Notes: generated by a model not told the origin, from the sequence alone. DNA of 64,000 nucleotides from Pelosinus fermentans JBW45 (GCF_000271665.2 NZ_CP010978.1:4122501-4186500), one strand, 5' to 3'. Shown: positions 24,072 to 33,611, counted from the first letter of the stretch. Numbers and translations are program-made.

Positions 24072-25238
24072 TTACAGCCATTTTCCATTCTCCTGTTCAA
24101 CCATATACAGATTACACTTTCCACTTCGGTCAGAGGTAAACAAGATCTGTTGGTTATCCCAGCTAAAGGTCGGGTGACAATGTGACTGCTGCATATACCA
24201 TGATGTATGATGGGTACACAATGTCTTCAGTTGCGCCTTATCATCCTGCAGACTGATTAATACCAAATCATCCATTTGATCACCAATAAGCAGCATATTG
24301 TCATTAGTGGCATGATAGTGATTGCAGTAGTACGGCATAGGAATGCTCTTTATCACCTCACCATTTCTATCTGCCATTCCAATATACGGTATTTGTCCAA
24401 ACTCAGGATAATTAATAATTGCTTGTTTTTTATCTGACGTAATTGTCCCATCATGCCCCTTTCTTCGATTATCAAAGAAAATTTTTCCGTCATTTGTCCA
24501 AAATTCATGACCAACGCAATCATCCTCTGCCTGACGAAAACATGGAATAACAGTACGATTTATAATATCAAGCAGCCAAATTCTTTGATGTACAAGATTC
24601 CACGGACCTTCATGACAGAACATGGCTATTGAGCTATCATGAGGTGCAAATTGAAAGTGACCTAACCAATGAGTGTCTTCATATATATTTGCAGCTTTTG
24701 TACTATCCAAATCCACCAGAGTAATCCACCCGCGCTTTACAGCGTACATTTGCTCTTTAAAACCTTTGTAATTACCGCCTCTGTATAATCCAGGGTCTTC
24801 ATTCCGGGCAAGTCCAATAACTTTCTTGTTTGGGGAAATAGACGGATGTCCTAATTGAATACCAGTCTCCTCTTCGAAAATGTCAGTGGATTTCAGCGTT
24901 GTTGTATCTAACTTTTTAATTTTATTACCTGTTACGTAAATAACAAATTCACTATCCGGAGTCTTCGTATGACCACTTGGCATAATTCCTGCTTTTTCAT
25001 CTGTCAGCTGACAGATAGCTCCTGTTTCCAAGTCCATTCTAAAAAGATTATATACTTCTGGAATTCGCGAGGCACGATCCGACATAAAATAAATTTCACG
25101 CTTCTCCATAGTGAAGGAATTATCTGTAAAGTAAAAATGATAATTATTACTTTCTCCAGCTGTAAGCTGCCAAACGACTTTACCGGTTTTCTCATCAACT
25201 GTCATTTTCTTTTCTGCTGGATATTCTTTTCCGATCAT
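24072..25238 (-). CDS. ogl: Oligogalacturonate lyase (PL22)
   Basis: 388 residues, matching family length, with no signal peptide, so cytoplasmic. It splits unsaturated digalacturonate into 5-keto-4-deoxyuronate. A TolB-like beta-propeller is suggested by repeated strands such as KREIYFMSDRAS and QQILFTSDRSGKCNLY; the motifs DCVGHEFWTNDG, YYCNHYHA and SHCHPTFSWD supply the conserved histidines for metal binding and catalysis. AAGGAGGCG precedes the ATG. Encoded inside the importer operon, it processes the imported oligomers. Kdu enzymes for the next steps are not in this window. Confidence 0.93.
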   Translation of the reverse strand: MIGKEYPAEKKMTVDEKTGKVVWQLTAGESNNYHFYFTDNSFTMEKREIYFMSDRASRIPEVYNLFRMDLETGAICQLTDEKAGIMPSGHTKTPDSEFVIYVTGNKIKKLDTTTLKSTDIFEEETGIQLGHPSISPNKKVIGLARNEDPGLYRGGNYKGFKEQMYAVKRGWITLVDLDSTKAANIYEDTHWLGHFQFAPHDSSIAMFCHEGPWNLVHQRIWLLDIINRTVIPCFRQAEDDCVGHEFWTNDGKIFFDNRRKGHDGTITSDKKQAIINYPEFGQIPYIGMADRNGEVIKSIPMPYYCNHYHATNDNMLLIGDQMDDLVLISLQDDKAQLKTLCTHHTSWYMQQSHCHPTFSWDNQQILFTSDRSGKCNLYMVEQENGKWL

Positions 25239-25291
25239 TAAGGTTACGCCTCCTTAAAGCTCTTTACTACAACCAGCAACAACTATATCCC

Positions 25292-26623
25292 CTATTGTTT
25301 ACCAGCTACATATGCATCATATTTTTGTTTTGATTTTTCAAAAGCAGCTGCCCATTCATTCAGAAAATCTTCTGCTGATTTCTTTCCAGTCATTACAGCC
25401 TGAATACCAGGGTCGACTGTTTGATCCAGGATTGAACGATAGTCAGGTAATTGCATTGGTGGTTGATAGATTCTAAAGTTAGGATCAGAAAGCATTTGTA
25501 ACGCAAGCTGCATATGAGGTAATTCTTTTGCCCAAGGTTCTTTCAAAGATTCTGTATTGGTAGGAATCTGTCCAATGCTTTGGTTCCAATAGCTCTGGCT
25601 TTCTTGTGAACACAAGAAACTTACAAATTTCCATGCTTCTTCTGGATGCTTCGTTGTTTTGAAAATGCCGTAGCCATTGGTATTTCCGCCTTCTTGCATG
25701 AACAGTCCATTTGCCGTTTTAGGTAAACCTAATGGAGCATATTGTTCTGGCTTCATAGATTTCTTATGTTCTGAGTAGGATCCAATATTATGCTGCACCA
25801 TGGCAACAGCACCCGTATCAAAAGCAGCAATCATTTCTTTATAACCATTCGTCACATCGCTTTTCGGTGTAAAGGTCTTATAAAGCGCTAAGTATTTTTT
25901 AAGAAACTCAACATGTTTCGGATCATTAATGAGGCACTTACCATTTGCATCAAAATATTCAGTAAAACCAGAGTAAGCAAACATCATTCGCTGCAATTGA
26001 AAAGATGCACCATCACCGCCACGAATGGTAAAACCATAACGATTTTTGTCTTTATCTGTCATTTTTTCTACAGCAGTAAAAAATTGATCCCAATTTTCAG
26101 GAACTTGCACGCCAGCTTCTTTAAACCAGTCAGGTCTATACCATAAAATCTCCATATTCATCGTATTAGGCAATTGGTATAGTTTTTTATCCAATACCAT
26201 ATCACGATTTGACTGGATAATAGACGGGGAAATCTCGTCTTTCTCACTCCATTTATCAAACAACGGGTCCATTTCCAATAATACTTTTCGTGCCGTAAAA
26301 TCAGCGATCCAACTCGTTTGCACACCAGATACATCCGGAAGATCATTGGCAGCAATGGCAGTATCAATTTTTTGTTTTGCTGACTTCTTAGGAAGACCAA
26401 CATACTCAACATGGATATTGGGATTCTGTGCTTCAAATTTCTTAATTAATACTTCATAGTAGGGAGTACGATCTGGCCCTGCATTTTCATCCCAGAATAC
26501 AATATTGACCTTTTCTCCTGCAGGCTGCCCAGTAGCCGCCTGCTTCTGCCCACATCCGAATAGCAGCACCAGCGAACTCAATAAACAGGCGACCATTAAC
26601 ACCTTTGTTCCTTTTTTGAACAT
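25292..26623 (-). CDS. Sugar ABC transporter substrate-binding lipoprotein
   Basis: 443 residues from the ATG at 26623, about 12 bases after AGAAGGAG. A signal peptide ends in the lipobox LLFGCGQK near residue 25, so the protein is anchored as a lipoprotein on the inner membrane facing the periplasm. The rest is a family-1 extracellular solute-binding fold (VNIVFWDENAGPDRTPYYEVLIKKFE start, WKFVSFLCSQESQSYW near the end). It delivers oligosaccharides to the two permeases. Substrate is inferred from the neighbours: pectin fragments. Confidence 0.92.
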   Translation of the reverse strand: MFKKGTKVLMVACLLSSLVLLFGCGQKQAATGQPAGEKVNIVFWDENAGPDRTPYYEVLIKKFEAQNPNIHVEYVGLPKKSAKQKIDTAIAANDLPDVSGVQTSWIADFTARKVLLEMDPLFDKWSEKDEISPSIIQSNRDMVLDKKLYQLPNTMNMEILWYRPDWFKEAGVQVPENWDQFFTAVEKMTDKDKNRYGFTIRGGDGASFQLQRMMFAYSGFTEYFDANGKCLINDPKHVEFLKKYLALYKTFTPKSDVTNGYKEMIAAFDTGAVAMVQHNIGSYSEHKKSMKPEQYAPLGLPKTANGLFMQEGGNTNGYGIFKTTKHPEEAWKFVSFLCSQESQSYWNQSIGQIPTNTESLKEPWAKELPHMQLALQMLSDPNFRIYQPPMQLPDYRSILDQTVDPGIQAVMTGKKSAEDFLNEWAAAFEKSKQKYDAYVAGKQ

Positions 26624-26689
26624 AGCGAGTATCACTCCTTCTCGTTTTGTAGCTTATTGTCAACTGACTAAATTCTTTCACATCGAAAA

Positions 26690-27526
26690 TTATCCTTTTA
26701 CAGCACCTCCCAAACCATTAACTAGATACCTCTGTGCATAAGCAAACATGATAATTGCAGGGACTAATGCAATTACACTGCCAGCTGCAAGAGCACCATA
26801 ATTAATGTTGAATTCTCCCATCATGTAGCTTAGCCCAACCGAAAGTGTAAAATTTGCCGCCTTGTTCGTAAGCATAAAGGCGAATAAGAATTCATTCCAG
26901 GCATAGATAAAAGTAAATACGCCCGTCGCTACGATTCCTGGTAACAATAAGGGAAAGATAACATGGCGAATGGCCTGCAGACGGCTGCAGCCATCTACCA
27001 TTGCCGCCTCTTCAAGCTGCACTGGCACATTAGAGATAAACCCATTCATAAGTATAGAATTAAACGGTATTTGGAAAGTAGTATAAGCAATAATGAGGGA
27101 TAGTGGATTACTGATTAACCCTAAATTCTTGAAGATAATGAACAAGGGAATAATGAGCATCGCCCCAGGAACAAACTGAGTACACAACAACAGAAGCAAA
27201 AAGGCTTTTTTCCCTTTAAAACGATATCGACTTAAAGCATATCCTACCAAAGTAGCAAAAAAAACTACAGATATAACAGTACAACCAGCTAGAAACAAGC
27301 TATTCTTAAAAAACAATGCAAAACCAATATTATTCCAGGCATTTATGAAATTATCAAAGGTAATCTGGCTTGGAATATACTCCAATGGTGTTTTGACAAT
27401 ATCCCCCTCATTCTTGAGAGCTGTATTCACGGTCCAGTAAAAAGGAAACATGATGAATGTCATGGTAATCAATAATGGAAAATACAATGTAAAAAATCGT
27501 TCCTTTTGGAGGCTGATTTTCATCAT
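26690..27526 (-). CDS. Sugar ABC transporter permease (MalG-like)
   Basis: 278 residues with six membrane helices and the EAA loop (LEEAAMVDGCSRLQAIRHVIFPLLLPG) that contacts the ATPase. The start overlaps the upstream permease by 4 bases, the usual coupled arrangement. Pairs with it to form the membrane channel of the importer. Confidence 0.92.
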   Translation of the reverse strand: MMKISLQKERFFTLYFPLLITMTFIMFPFYWTVNTALKNEGDIVKTPLEYIPSQITFDNFINAWNNIGFALFFKNSLFLAGCTVISVVFFATLVGYALSRYRFKGKKAFLLLLLCTQFVPGAMLIIPLFIIFKNLGLISNPLSLIIAYTTFQIPFNSILMNGFISNVPVQLEEAAMVDGCSRLQAIRHVIFPLLLPGIVATGVFTFIYAWNEFLFAFMLTNKAANFTLSVGLSYMMGEFNINYGALAAGSVIALVPAIIMFAYAQRYLVNGLGGAVKG

Positions 27527-28482
27527 ACTTCGGCACCTCTTTCCATACGACTAATTTTCAAATAGGTAACTACAAATACGAGCAAAATAGCAAAGGATAT
27601 GACCGTTATCGCTGAACCATACCCAAAATTATTTTCGCGAATTGCCAATTCAGCAACATACATAGTCAACGTAGTTGTATGATGTGCTGGTCCCCCTCCT
27701 GTTAAGTTGAAAATTAAATCAACGTTATTATACTCCCAGACGCAGCGCAATAATGTTGTCAATATAAGCGTGTTCTTCAGTTGGGGTAAGGTCACATATA
27801 AAAATGTTTTTATGCGTCCTGCCCCGTCAACCTTGGCTGCCTCATAAAGTTCTTCGGGAATACTCTGCAAAGCAGATAGCAATGTGATGGCAAAAAAAGG
27901 AATGCCTCTCCAAAGTTCTGCAACGACAACTGCCGGGAAAACGGTAGCAAGATCTGCTACCCATGCCTGTCTCTGTTCAATAAATCCAACTTTTAATAAC
28001 AAATCATTAACAACACCCATGTGTTCATTGTACATTAATGACCACATAACAGAAGTCAGTACACCGGAAATAGCCCACGGTGTAAAAGCAGCTGCTCTGA
28101 AAAAAGTACGAAATTTAAACTTTTGATTTAACAGCAGTGCAATGCTCATTCCAAAGAATACCTGTAATGAAACTTGTGAAACTACCCATTTGAATGAAAT
28201 CCACAAGCTGGCATAAAACTGAGGATCTTGGGTCAAAATGCGTACAAAATTATCCAAACCTGCAAAGCCGTTATAGAACGGTGTATTGGCATTATAATTC
28301 TGCAAACTGTAATAAAAGACATTACCCAGTGGATAAAATAAGAATCCTGCAATAAACACCAACGCAGGCGAGATGAAAAGATAGGGAAGCCACTTTTCAT
28401 AATCAAACGTATTCTCTTGTTGCGAAGACTGCCTCCTTTTTACCTGATTTTTTAGTGCCTTAACTTTTTCTTGTAATTGCAT
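27523..28482 (-). CDS. Sugar ABC transporter permease (MalF/UgpA-like)
   Basis: 319 residues, six membrane helices after a charged cytoplasmic N-terminus, with the EAA loop (LYEAAKVDGAGRIKTFLYVTLPQL). First gene of the operon permease-permease-binding protein-oligogalacturonate lyase-ATPase, all behind promoter B. GAAGGTGAGC lies before the ATG. Confidence 0.92.
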   Translation of the reverse strand: MQLQEKVKALKNQVKRRQSSQQENTFDYEKWLPYLFISPALVFIAGFLFYPLGNVFYYSLQNYNANTPFYNGFAGLDNFVRILTQDPQFYASLWISFKWVVSQVSLQVFFGMSIALLLNQKFKFRTFFRAAAFTPWAISGVLTSVMWSLMYNEHMGVVNDLLLKVGFIEQRQAWVADLATVFPAVVVAELWRGIPFFAITLLSALQSIPEELYEAAKVDGAGRIKTFLYVTLPQLKNTLILTTLLRCVWEYNNVDLIFNLTGGGPAHHTTTLTMYVAELAIRENNFGYGSAITVISFAILLVFVVTYLKISRMERGAEV

Positions 28483-28523
28483 AGTTATTTGCTCACCTTC
28501 ATTCTTTTAGCTTCATTTCCTTC

Positions 28524-28587
28524 ATTATAGAATAAAAACAATTTTCCAAGAATTTGATATATTAAGATAACTATTAACTATTTTAAT
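28524..28587 (-). promoter_or_regulatory. Promoter B with pectin-regulon direct-repeat box
   Basis: Minus strand. ATTAAAA (28581-28587) and CTTAATA start 21 bases apart; TTCTTG, 17-base spacer and TATAAT (28524-28529) follow. Nearly identical to promoter A. It lies 42 bases upstream of the importer operon. Confidence 0.7.
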
Positions 28588-28607
28588 ATATTTATTGCAG
28601 CTTATAA

Positions 28608-28640
28608 TAAGAGTGCAAACCAGTGTGGCTTGCACTCTTA
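28608..28640 (-). terminator. Intrinsic terminator after the cytoplasmic GH28 gene
   Basis: An 11-bp perfect stem, taagagtgcaa with ttgcactctta, extendable by gcttat/ataagc on the outside. It separates the GH28 gene from promoter B. Confidence 0.7.
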
Positions 28641-28652
28641 TCATAAGCTATT

Positions 28653-30014
28653 TTATACGTCATCATAATATTTCCCATTAATACTGACATTTTTAAATAC
28701 TAATCCTTCAACATTTTTCAAGACAAAAGGGGTTTCTACATTGTGCAATATGCAATTCGTGAATTGTACATTGCTAATGGGGGTGCGATCATATGCACTC
28801 ATCAAAATTCCGGTTTTTCCGCCGTAACTCTCTAAGTTTTCAACAAAGATATTGCGCACAATAGGTGTATATTCCCCAGCATCTCCTTCTTCATAATCCA
28901 TATCGACTATGAAAATTTCTTCGCCAATACTTTTTACAGTCGTATTTTTAAAGTAAATATTTTCGATGATGCCGCCACGTACAGAATTAGTTTTAAATCG
29001 TAATGCACGATCTAAATTGGGACTATCCATCACATTATGATCAGCAAAAACGTTGCGAACACTTCCCGATATTTCACTGCCGATGGTTATGCCACCGTGT
29101 CCGTCCTTCATATAATTATTCTGGATCACAATGTTTTCACAGGGAATGTTGATTCGCCTGCCATCACCATTTCTGCCTGATTTAATGGCAATACAATCAT
29201 CTCCATTATTAAAATAGCAATTTTTAATCAAGATATTCTTACAAGAGTCTGGATTAAAACCGTCAGTATTAGGACCATGTCCCACGATTTTCACCTTATC
29301 GATCGTAATGTTTTCACAAAGCACGGGAGAAATCTGCCACATGGGAGAGTCCTTTACTGTAATACCTTCAATTAAGATATTTTTACTATTATAAAACTGT
29401 ATAAAGCTTGGACGCAAATAGTGTCCACTGCCAAATTTTCTTTCTTCTACAGGTACATTCTGCTCTGCCATAGCAAACAGCACATCACGATCCTCAGCCT
29501 GATGCGCCTGCCCTTCTTGCCAACCATACTGGGTTAACCCCTTCCATGGCCACCAATGCTCATTATCACCGTTACCATCAAGTATCCCCTCCCCAGTAAT
29601 GGCAATATTTACGGCACCATAGGAATAGATTAAAGGAGAATAATTGTACAGTTCCACTCCCTCAAACCGATTCAGCACCATGGGCAAATATTTTTCTAGA
29701 TCTTGGCTGAATTTAACGGTAGCCTCTTTAGACACATACAAATTGACATTGCTCTTAAAATGGATAGGCCCCGTAAGGTAAATCCCCGCAGGAACCACCA
29801 CCCGCCCTCCACCAGCCGTATTAGCTGCCATCATTACTCTGCGAAAAGCATCTGTACAATCCATTATTCCGTCCCCGACTGCACCAAAATCTGTTACTAC
29901 AAAATCACGACGAGGAAAAGTGGGAGGAATAATTTGACCTAGGATGCGCTGAATTTGCCCCCACCCTTGCTCTGTTTCTGCTTCATGACCCGGAATTTGC
30001 TGTCCATAATTCAT
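28653..30014 (-). CDS. Cytoplasmic polygalacturonase, GH28
   Basis: 453 residues from the ATG at 30014, with TTGGAGGTAGC upstream. The parallel beta-helix fold shows the GH28 catalytic set in order: NTDGFNP, NNGDDCIAIKSG, GHGGITIGSE and ALRFKT. The start VTDFGAVGDGIMDCTDAF is typical. There is no signal peptide, so it acts on galacturonides already imported, probably as an exo-hydrolase. It is a single gene between two terminators, and its own promoter region lacks the shared box (a TATAAA lies near 30043). Confidence 0.92.
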   Translation of the reverse strand: MNYGQQIPGHEAETEQGWGQIQRILGQIIPPTFPRRDFVVTDFGAVGDGIMDCTDAFRRVMMAANTAGGGRVVVPAGIYLTGPIHFKSNVNLYVSKEATVKFSQDLEKYLPMVLNRFEGVELYNYSPLIYSYGAVNIAITGEGILDGNGDNEHWWPWKGLTQYGWQEGQAHQAEDRDVLFAMAEQNVPVEERKFGSGHYLRPSFIQFYNSKNILIEGITVKDSPMWQISPVLCENITIDKVKIVGHGPNTDGFNPDSCKNILIKNCYFNNGDDCIAIKSGRNGDGRRINIPCENIVIQNNYMKDGHGGITIGSEISGSVRNVFADHNVMDSPNLDRALRFKTNSVRGGIIENIYFKNTTVKSIGEEIFIVDMDYEEGDAGEYTPIVRNIFVENLESYGGKTGILMSAYDRTPISNVQFTNCILHNVETPFVLKNVEGLVFKNVSINGKYYDDV

Positions 30015-30105
30015 AATAGCTACCTCCAAGATTGGATTATTTTTTATACCTTAAACTGATGCATTGTTATTTGTAATTCTTATTTACTCTTCCACTACAC
30101 TAATG

Positions 30106-30151
30106 AAAAACCGTCCTGAACCCTTGAACTTTCAATGGTCCAGGACGGTTT
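30106..30151 (-). terminator. Intrinsic terminator after the secreted Fn3-GH28 gene
   Basis: Stem aaaccgtcctg with caggacggttt, followed by a T-run on the minus strand. Confidence 0.8.
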
Positions 30152-30180
30152 GTTATTATTACTGACTCATCTTTAACTTA

Positions 30181-32907
30181 CTACTTTTTCGTAGTTACAC
30201 GTATACTTGGACCAGTTCCAGTCCATTTTCCTGCAGTATCACCAGCTTCCACTTTAAAGGTGTAAGTGGTATTGGGTGCGAGCCCTATCACAGTGAACGT
30301 GTTGCCCTCAACGGTATACGCCGTATTTATTAGAGTAAACTCTGTATCGTTTTTTATCGGTTTTCCATCTTGAAATATTCTATAACCAACAATTTGTTTA
30401 TCATCTACAGCCATGGGCCAATTAAGGGTCACACTTATATTCGTTACGTTACTACTGGTTATTTTACTATTTGCCAGCCACTTTGGTGCCCCAGTGTCAT
30501 ACCCCGGTTTCGTAGTCACGTCTAACCTTAAGCCATATACAATTTCATTCCCAGAAGCGTCTACTGCCTTCACATTGAAAAGATACTTTGTTCCAGGCAC
30601 GAGCCCTGTAACATTATAAGCACTTGTATTGCCAGCAACAACAGCTACCAGCTTGTCTTTTTCATAGATGGCATACTGTTTTATACCATACAAATCTGTC
30701 GCAGGTTTCCATGCGATATTCACCCATGTCGTACCTACTTTAACGGATTTTACAATTTCTTTTCCTTCAGGCATTACAGGGGGCACATTGTCCTTCACAC
30801 CTTTTGTTACTACTTTCAAGCTTGGTCCGCTGACTGTCCAATTTCCTGTTGCATCGGCCGCCTCTACCTTAAAATCATAGGATAGAGCTGGTGCCAGGCC
30901 TGTAACCTTATGGATTGATGCATTCCCTGGAACTGTAGCTACGATGGAATTTTCATTCCATATCCGATATTGAGCCACCGCCACATTATCTTTTGCTCCA
31001 GTCCACTTCAGCGTTACATTGTTTTCCTCAATAGCATCAGCCAATAATGTACTCTTATCTGACCAGACTGGGCCAATCGACGCGTCAGCTGTTACTGGCG
31101 TTGCTGTAGTATCCTTATCAAATGAAAGTCCTATCGAATTGGTAATAACCCATGGATTGGACGTCTTATTGTCAAATGTGACTTTGCTAAAAGAGCTATT
31201 CTTCATATAGTCAATTTTAGTAGGTTTTACATTATAGAATTTCACATTTTCAAAATTAATATTTTCATGAAACCCGTTACTTACTCCTGCTACTTCAATG
31301 GCAGGAGCACCAGTGGTGTCTACCGTGCAATTTTGAATAGTCATATCCTTGAACCGCCCTGGTGCGGAAGCAGGTTCAAATTCGACTACTGCATTTGGAT
31401 CAGAATAAGCTGACGTAAAGATGAATGCTTGCAGTTTAATATCTTTCAGCGCATTATCCCTGAACAAGATGTTTCTGGCACCACCGCCAGTAGCGTTATT
31501 GGTTTTGCTGCGAAGACCTGTATCAGTATGATTAATAACATTATCTTCTGCCAATATATTCTCTGTCCATGCAGCTGTATGACTTCCTGTTACAATAGCT
31601 CCATGTCCTTGTCTAAAATAATTGTTAAAAATCCAAGCATTTTTAGTCGATTCTTCCTTTTGACCAGCAGCCCCTTGCCCCGCTGCAAAATTCATGCAGT
31701 CATCACCTGTATCAAAGAAAGTATTAAATACAGTCAAACCATTTCCATGAGCAAATTCAATTCCATCGCCATTATTAGCATCATAAGTCTTCATAATTAC
31801 ACCATTTACTGTTACATTATTGCAATTTAAGTTGATCAAAGTGTGGTTGGCAGGATTGACTGCGGTAAAACCACCATAGTACACATTCGTAACACCTCTT
31901 AGCGTAATCATACTTGGTCTTCTAGGATAAACGGCTTTAAAGTTCATCTTATTCATTGCCATTGCTTTTTCAATACTGGTTTTTGCCAGTATACCGATAT
32001 TAAGAGCATGATTAGGATCAAGAACGTTATCTTTGCTGCTATTTTTAGCTGGAAGATATACGGGTAATGAAGAGTCTTCTTTGTCAAAGCCGTCTTGTAT
32101 CCAGCCATTGCCATCAATTGTGCCTTCGCCCACAATTCGAATATTCTTGATACTGCCATAGTCATAGGTATGGGCATTGATCAGTGAGTAAAAACGCTCG
32201 TCTGTAGAATAATCATATAACAAATAGTGATAAGGATACTCATCAGCGTTTTCTGTAGCCAAGAGAGTTGAATCTTTACCAATTTCAAACGTCATATCAC
32301 CTTTGAGCCAAATAGCTCCTGTCTTAAATATTCCAGCAGGTATCAACACTTTTCCGCCTGGAGTACAGGCGTCAATTGCTGCTTGAATGGCCTTTGTATT
32401 TGATGTAACGCCATCCCCAACTGCTCCATAGTCAACGATATTAAATATTTTAGGAATCGCTGTTGTGGATTGCTTCACGCGAATACTGTCGGGTGATTCT
32501 TTTCCATCTTTATCAACTGCCCTGACTGTAAAAGTATAGACTGTATTCGCCTTAAGATTAGTAGCAGTGTAATTATGCATTGTTATTTTTTGTGCAGCGC
32601 TATTACTAGCATCTCTATAGAAGTTATCAATGTTTGTTTTTGCCAGGGAATGATTGCTTTCATTCGCATTGCCTACCAACTTACCGTTCATATAAACATT
32701 GTAGTTTACAATGTTCGAGTAATTCTCGGGCTTTTCCCATACTAACACAATGCTTTTCTCATCATATGCTAGGGCAGGAACTCTCAAGTTTTGCGGTGGC
32801 AGTACAGTGGCTGCAGATGCTTTTGCCATATCCCCTCCCAAACCGTACACTTGACAGATCACTAGCAAAACTATCAATACCAACGATAACCGATTTGCTC
32901 TCTTCAT
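30181..32907 (-). CDS. Secreted multidomain exo-polygalacturonase, Fn3-GH28-Fn3(3)
   Basis: 908 residues from the ATG at 32907 with TAGGAGGTAG upstream (the longer frame has none). A signal peptide (about 1-30, ending near AKASA) is followed by one fibronectin-III domain (about 35-130), a GH28 beta-helix (about 140-620; start IVDYGAVGDGVTSNTKAIQ, catalytic NGDGIEF, TGDDCMNF, GHGAIVTGS, LRSKTN) and three more Fn3 repeats to the end (each closing with a YxFKVEA-type strand). An N-terminal Fn3 joined to GH28 is known from PehX-type exo-galacturonosidases; the three C-terminal Fn3 repeats are extra. It probably attacks pectin outside the cell. Driven by promoter D. Confidence 0.9.
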   Translation of the reverse strand: MKRANRLSLVLIVLLVICQVYGLGGDMAKASAATVLPPQNLRVPALAYDEKSIVLVWEKPENYSNIVNYNVYMNGKLVGNANESNHSLAKTNIDNFYRDASNSAAQKITMHNYTATNLKANTVYTFTVRAVDKDGKESPDSIRVKQSTTAIPKIFNIVDYGAVGDGVTSNTKAIQAAIDACTPGGKVLIPAGIFKTGAIWLKGDMTFEIGKDSTLLATENADEYPYHYLLYDYSTDERFYSLINAHTYDYGSIKNIRIVGEGTIDGNGWIQDGFDKEDSSLPVYLPAKNSSKDNVLDPNHALNIGILAKTSIEKAMAMNKMNFKAVYPRRPSMITLRGVTNVYYGGFTAVNPANHTLINLNCNNVTVNGVIMKTYDANNGDGIEFAHGNGLTVFNTFFDTGDDCMNFAAGQGAAGQKEESTKNAWIFNNYFRQGHGAIVTGSHTAAWTENILAEDNVINHTDTGLRSKTNNATGGGARNILFRDNALKDIKLQAFIFTSAYSDPNAVVEFEPASAPGRFKDMTIQNCTVDTTGAPAIEVAGVSNGFHENINFENVKFYNVKPTKIDYMKNSSFSKVTFDNKTSNPWVITNSIGLSFDKDTTATPVTADASIGPVWSDKSTLLADAIEENNVTLKWTGAKDNVAVAQYRIWNENSIVATVPGNASIHKVTGLAPALSYDFKVEAADATGNWTVSGPSLKVVTKGVKDNVPPVMPEGKEIVKSVKVGTTWVNIAWKPATDLYGIKQYAIYEKDKLVAVVAGNTSAYNVTGLVPGTKYLFNVKAVDASGNEIVYGLRLDVTTKPGYDTGAPKWLANSKITSSNVTNISVTLNWPMAVDDKQIVGYRIFQDGKPIKNDTEFTLINTAYTVEGNTFTVIGLAPNTTYTFKVEAGDTAGKWTGTGPSIRVTTKK

Positions 32908-33078
32908 GTAGTAACTACCTCCTAATATGCTTCTCCTCACTTGACTACTTGGCATTTTCAAAACGGTCCAACGCTTCTAATAGCTAATGATAACTATCAT
33001 TCACTAAGTTTTTATTGGTCATCGATTTTGTTTCATAACAAATCCTCTCCTTTTAAATATTCAGGCTTGACTTATTGC

Positions 33079-33142
33079 AGTATAAACAACAATCAATTTT
33101 CTGTAAATTTAATTTCTTCAGATAATTATTTAAAATCTTAAG
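33079..33142 (-). promoter_or_regulatory. Promoter D with pectin-regulon direct-repeat box
   Basis: Minus strand. CTTAAGA (33136-33142) and CTGAAGA start 21 bases apart, followed by TTTACA, a 17-base spacer and TATACT (33079-33084). Drives the Fn3-GH28 gene through a leader of about 165 bases. Confidence 0.68.
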
Positions 33143-33169
33143 CAATATTTCTTCTACAGCTACTTTTGT

Positions 33170-33208
33170 CATATAAAAAAAGGAATCACCAGTCATGGCT
33201 GGTGATTC
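33170..33208 (-). terminator. Orphan minus-strand terminator between divergent promoters
   Basis: Arms gaatcaccag (33183-33192) and ctggtgattc (33199-33208); the minus strand continues with seven T. No minus-strand gene ends here: it stands upstream of promoter D, so it may block antisense transcription or be a relic. Apart from this and the promoters, the 32908-33611 stretch contains no supported gene. Confidence 0.6.
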
Positions 33209-33328
33209 TGTTATTCTAGGCAGCCTCTGGCACCTCACTACCAATTTACCAGATGGAAAAATAGCTTTACAAGATGCGCCTGCTTCCTAACTCTATGTCA
33301 TTTATATTAAAAATGGGACGCTATTAAA

Positions 33329-33392
33329 CTTAAGAAAGTGAAGAATAATCTTAATATATTAAATTGTCAAAATCTTCTTATTTGTTTAAAGT
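33329..33392 (+). promoter_or_regulatory. Promoter C with pectin-regulon direct-repeat box
   Basis: Plus strand. CTTAAGA (33329-33335) and CTTAATA start 21 bases apart, followed by TTGTCA, a 17-base spacer and TAAAGT (33387-33392). Directed toward the SLH porin gene with a leader of about 215 bases. Confidence 0.68.
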
Positions 33393-33537
33393 AAAAGTAG
33401 ACATTTTTTGAAATAAAATACAAAAATTTACTTATTCAGGGTCTTTGACCATCGGGACTGTCGGCATTGGAGGTGCATACTGGATTTTGCCAGACCGTTC
33501 TAATGATGGTAATAGATATAGGGATAGGATAGAACCG

Positions 33538-33566
33538 TTGAGGGAACATGTGCAACTCAATATACT
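33538..33566 (+). promoter_or_regulatory. Second, box-free porin promoter
   Basis: TTGAGG, 17-base spacer, TATACT. It would start transcription about 40 bases before the porin ATG and could supply basal expression. Confidence 0.5.
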
Positions 33567-33611
33567 CTATTTGATTCCCCTACTATATAAAAAAACTAGG
33601 AGGAGAAAAAC

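Noticed and set aside
30028-30105. A fifth pectin box in front of the cytoplasmic GH28 gene
   Set aside because: With the TATAAA near 30043 as -10, the bases at the half-site positions do not match (C/A)TTAA(G/A)A and CTTAATA.
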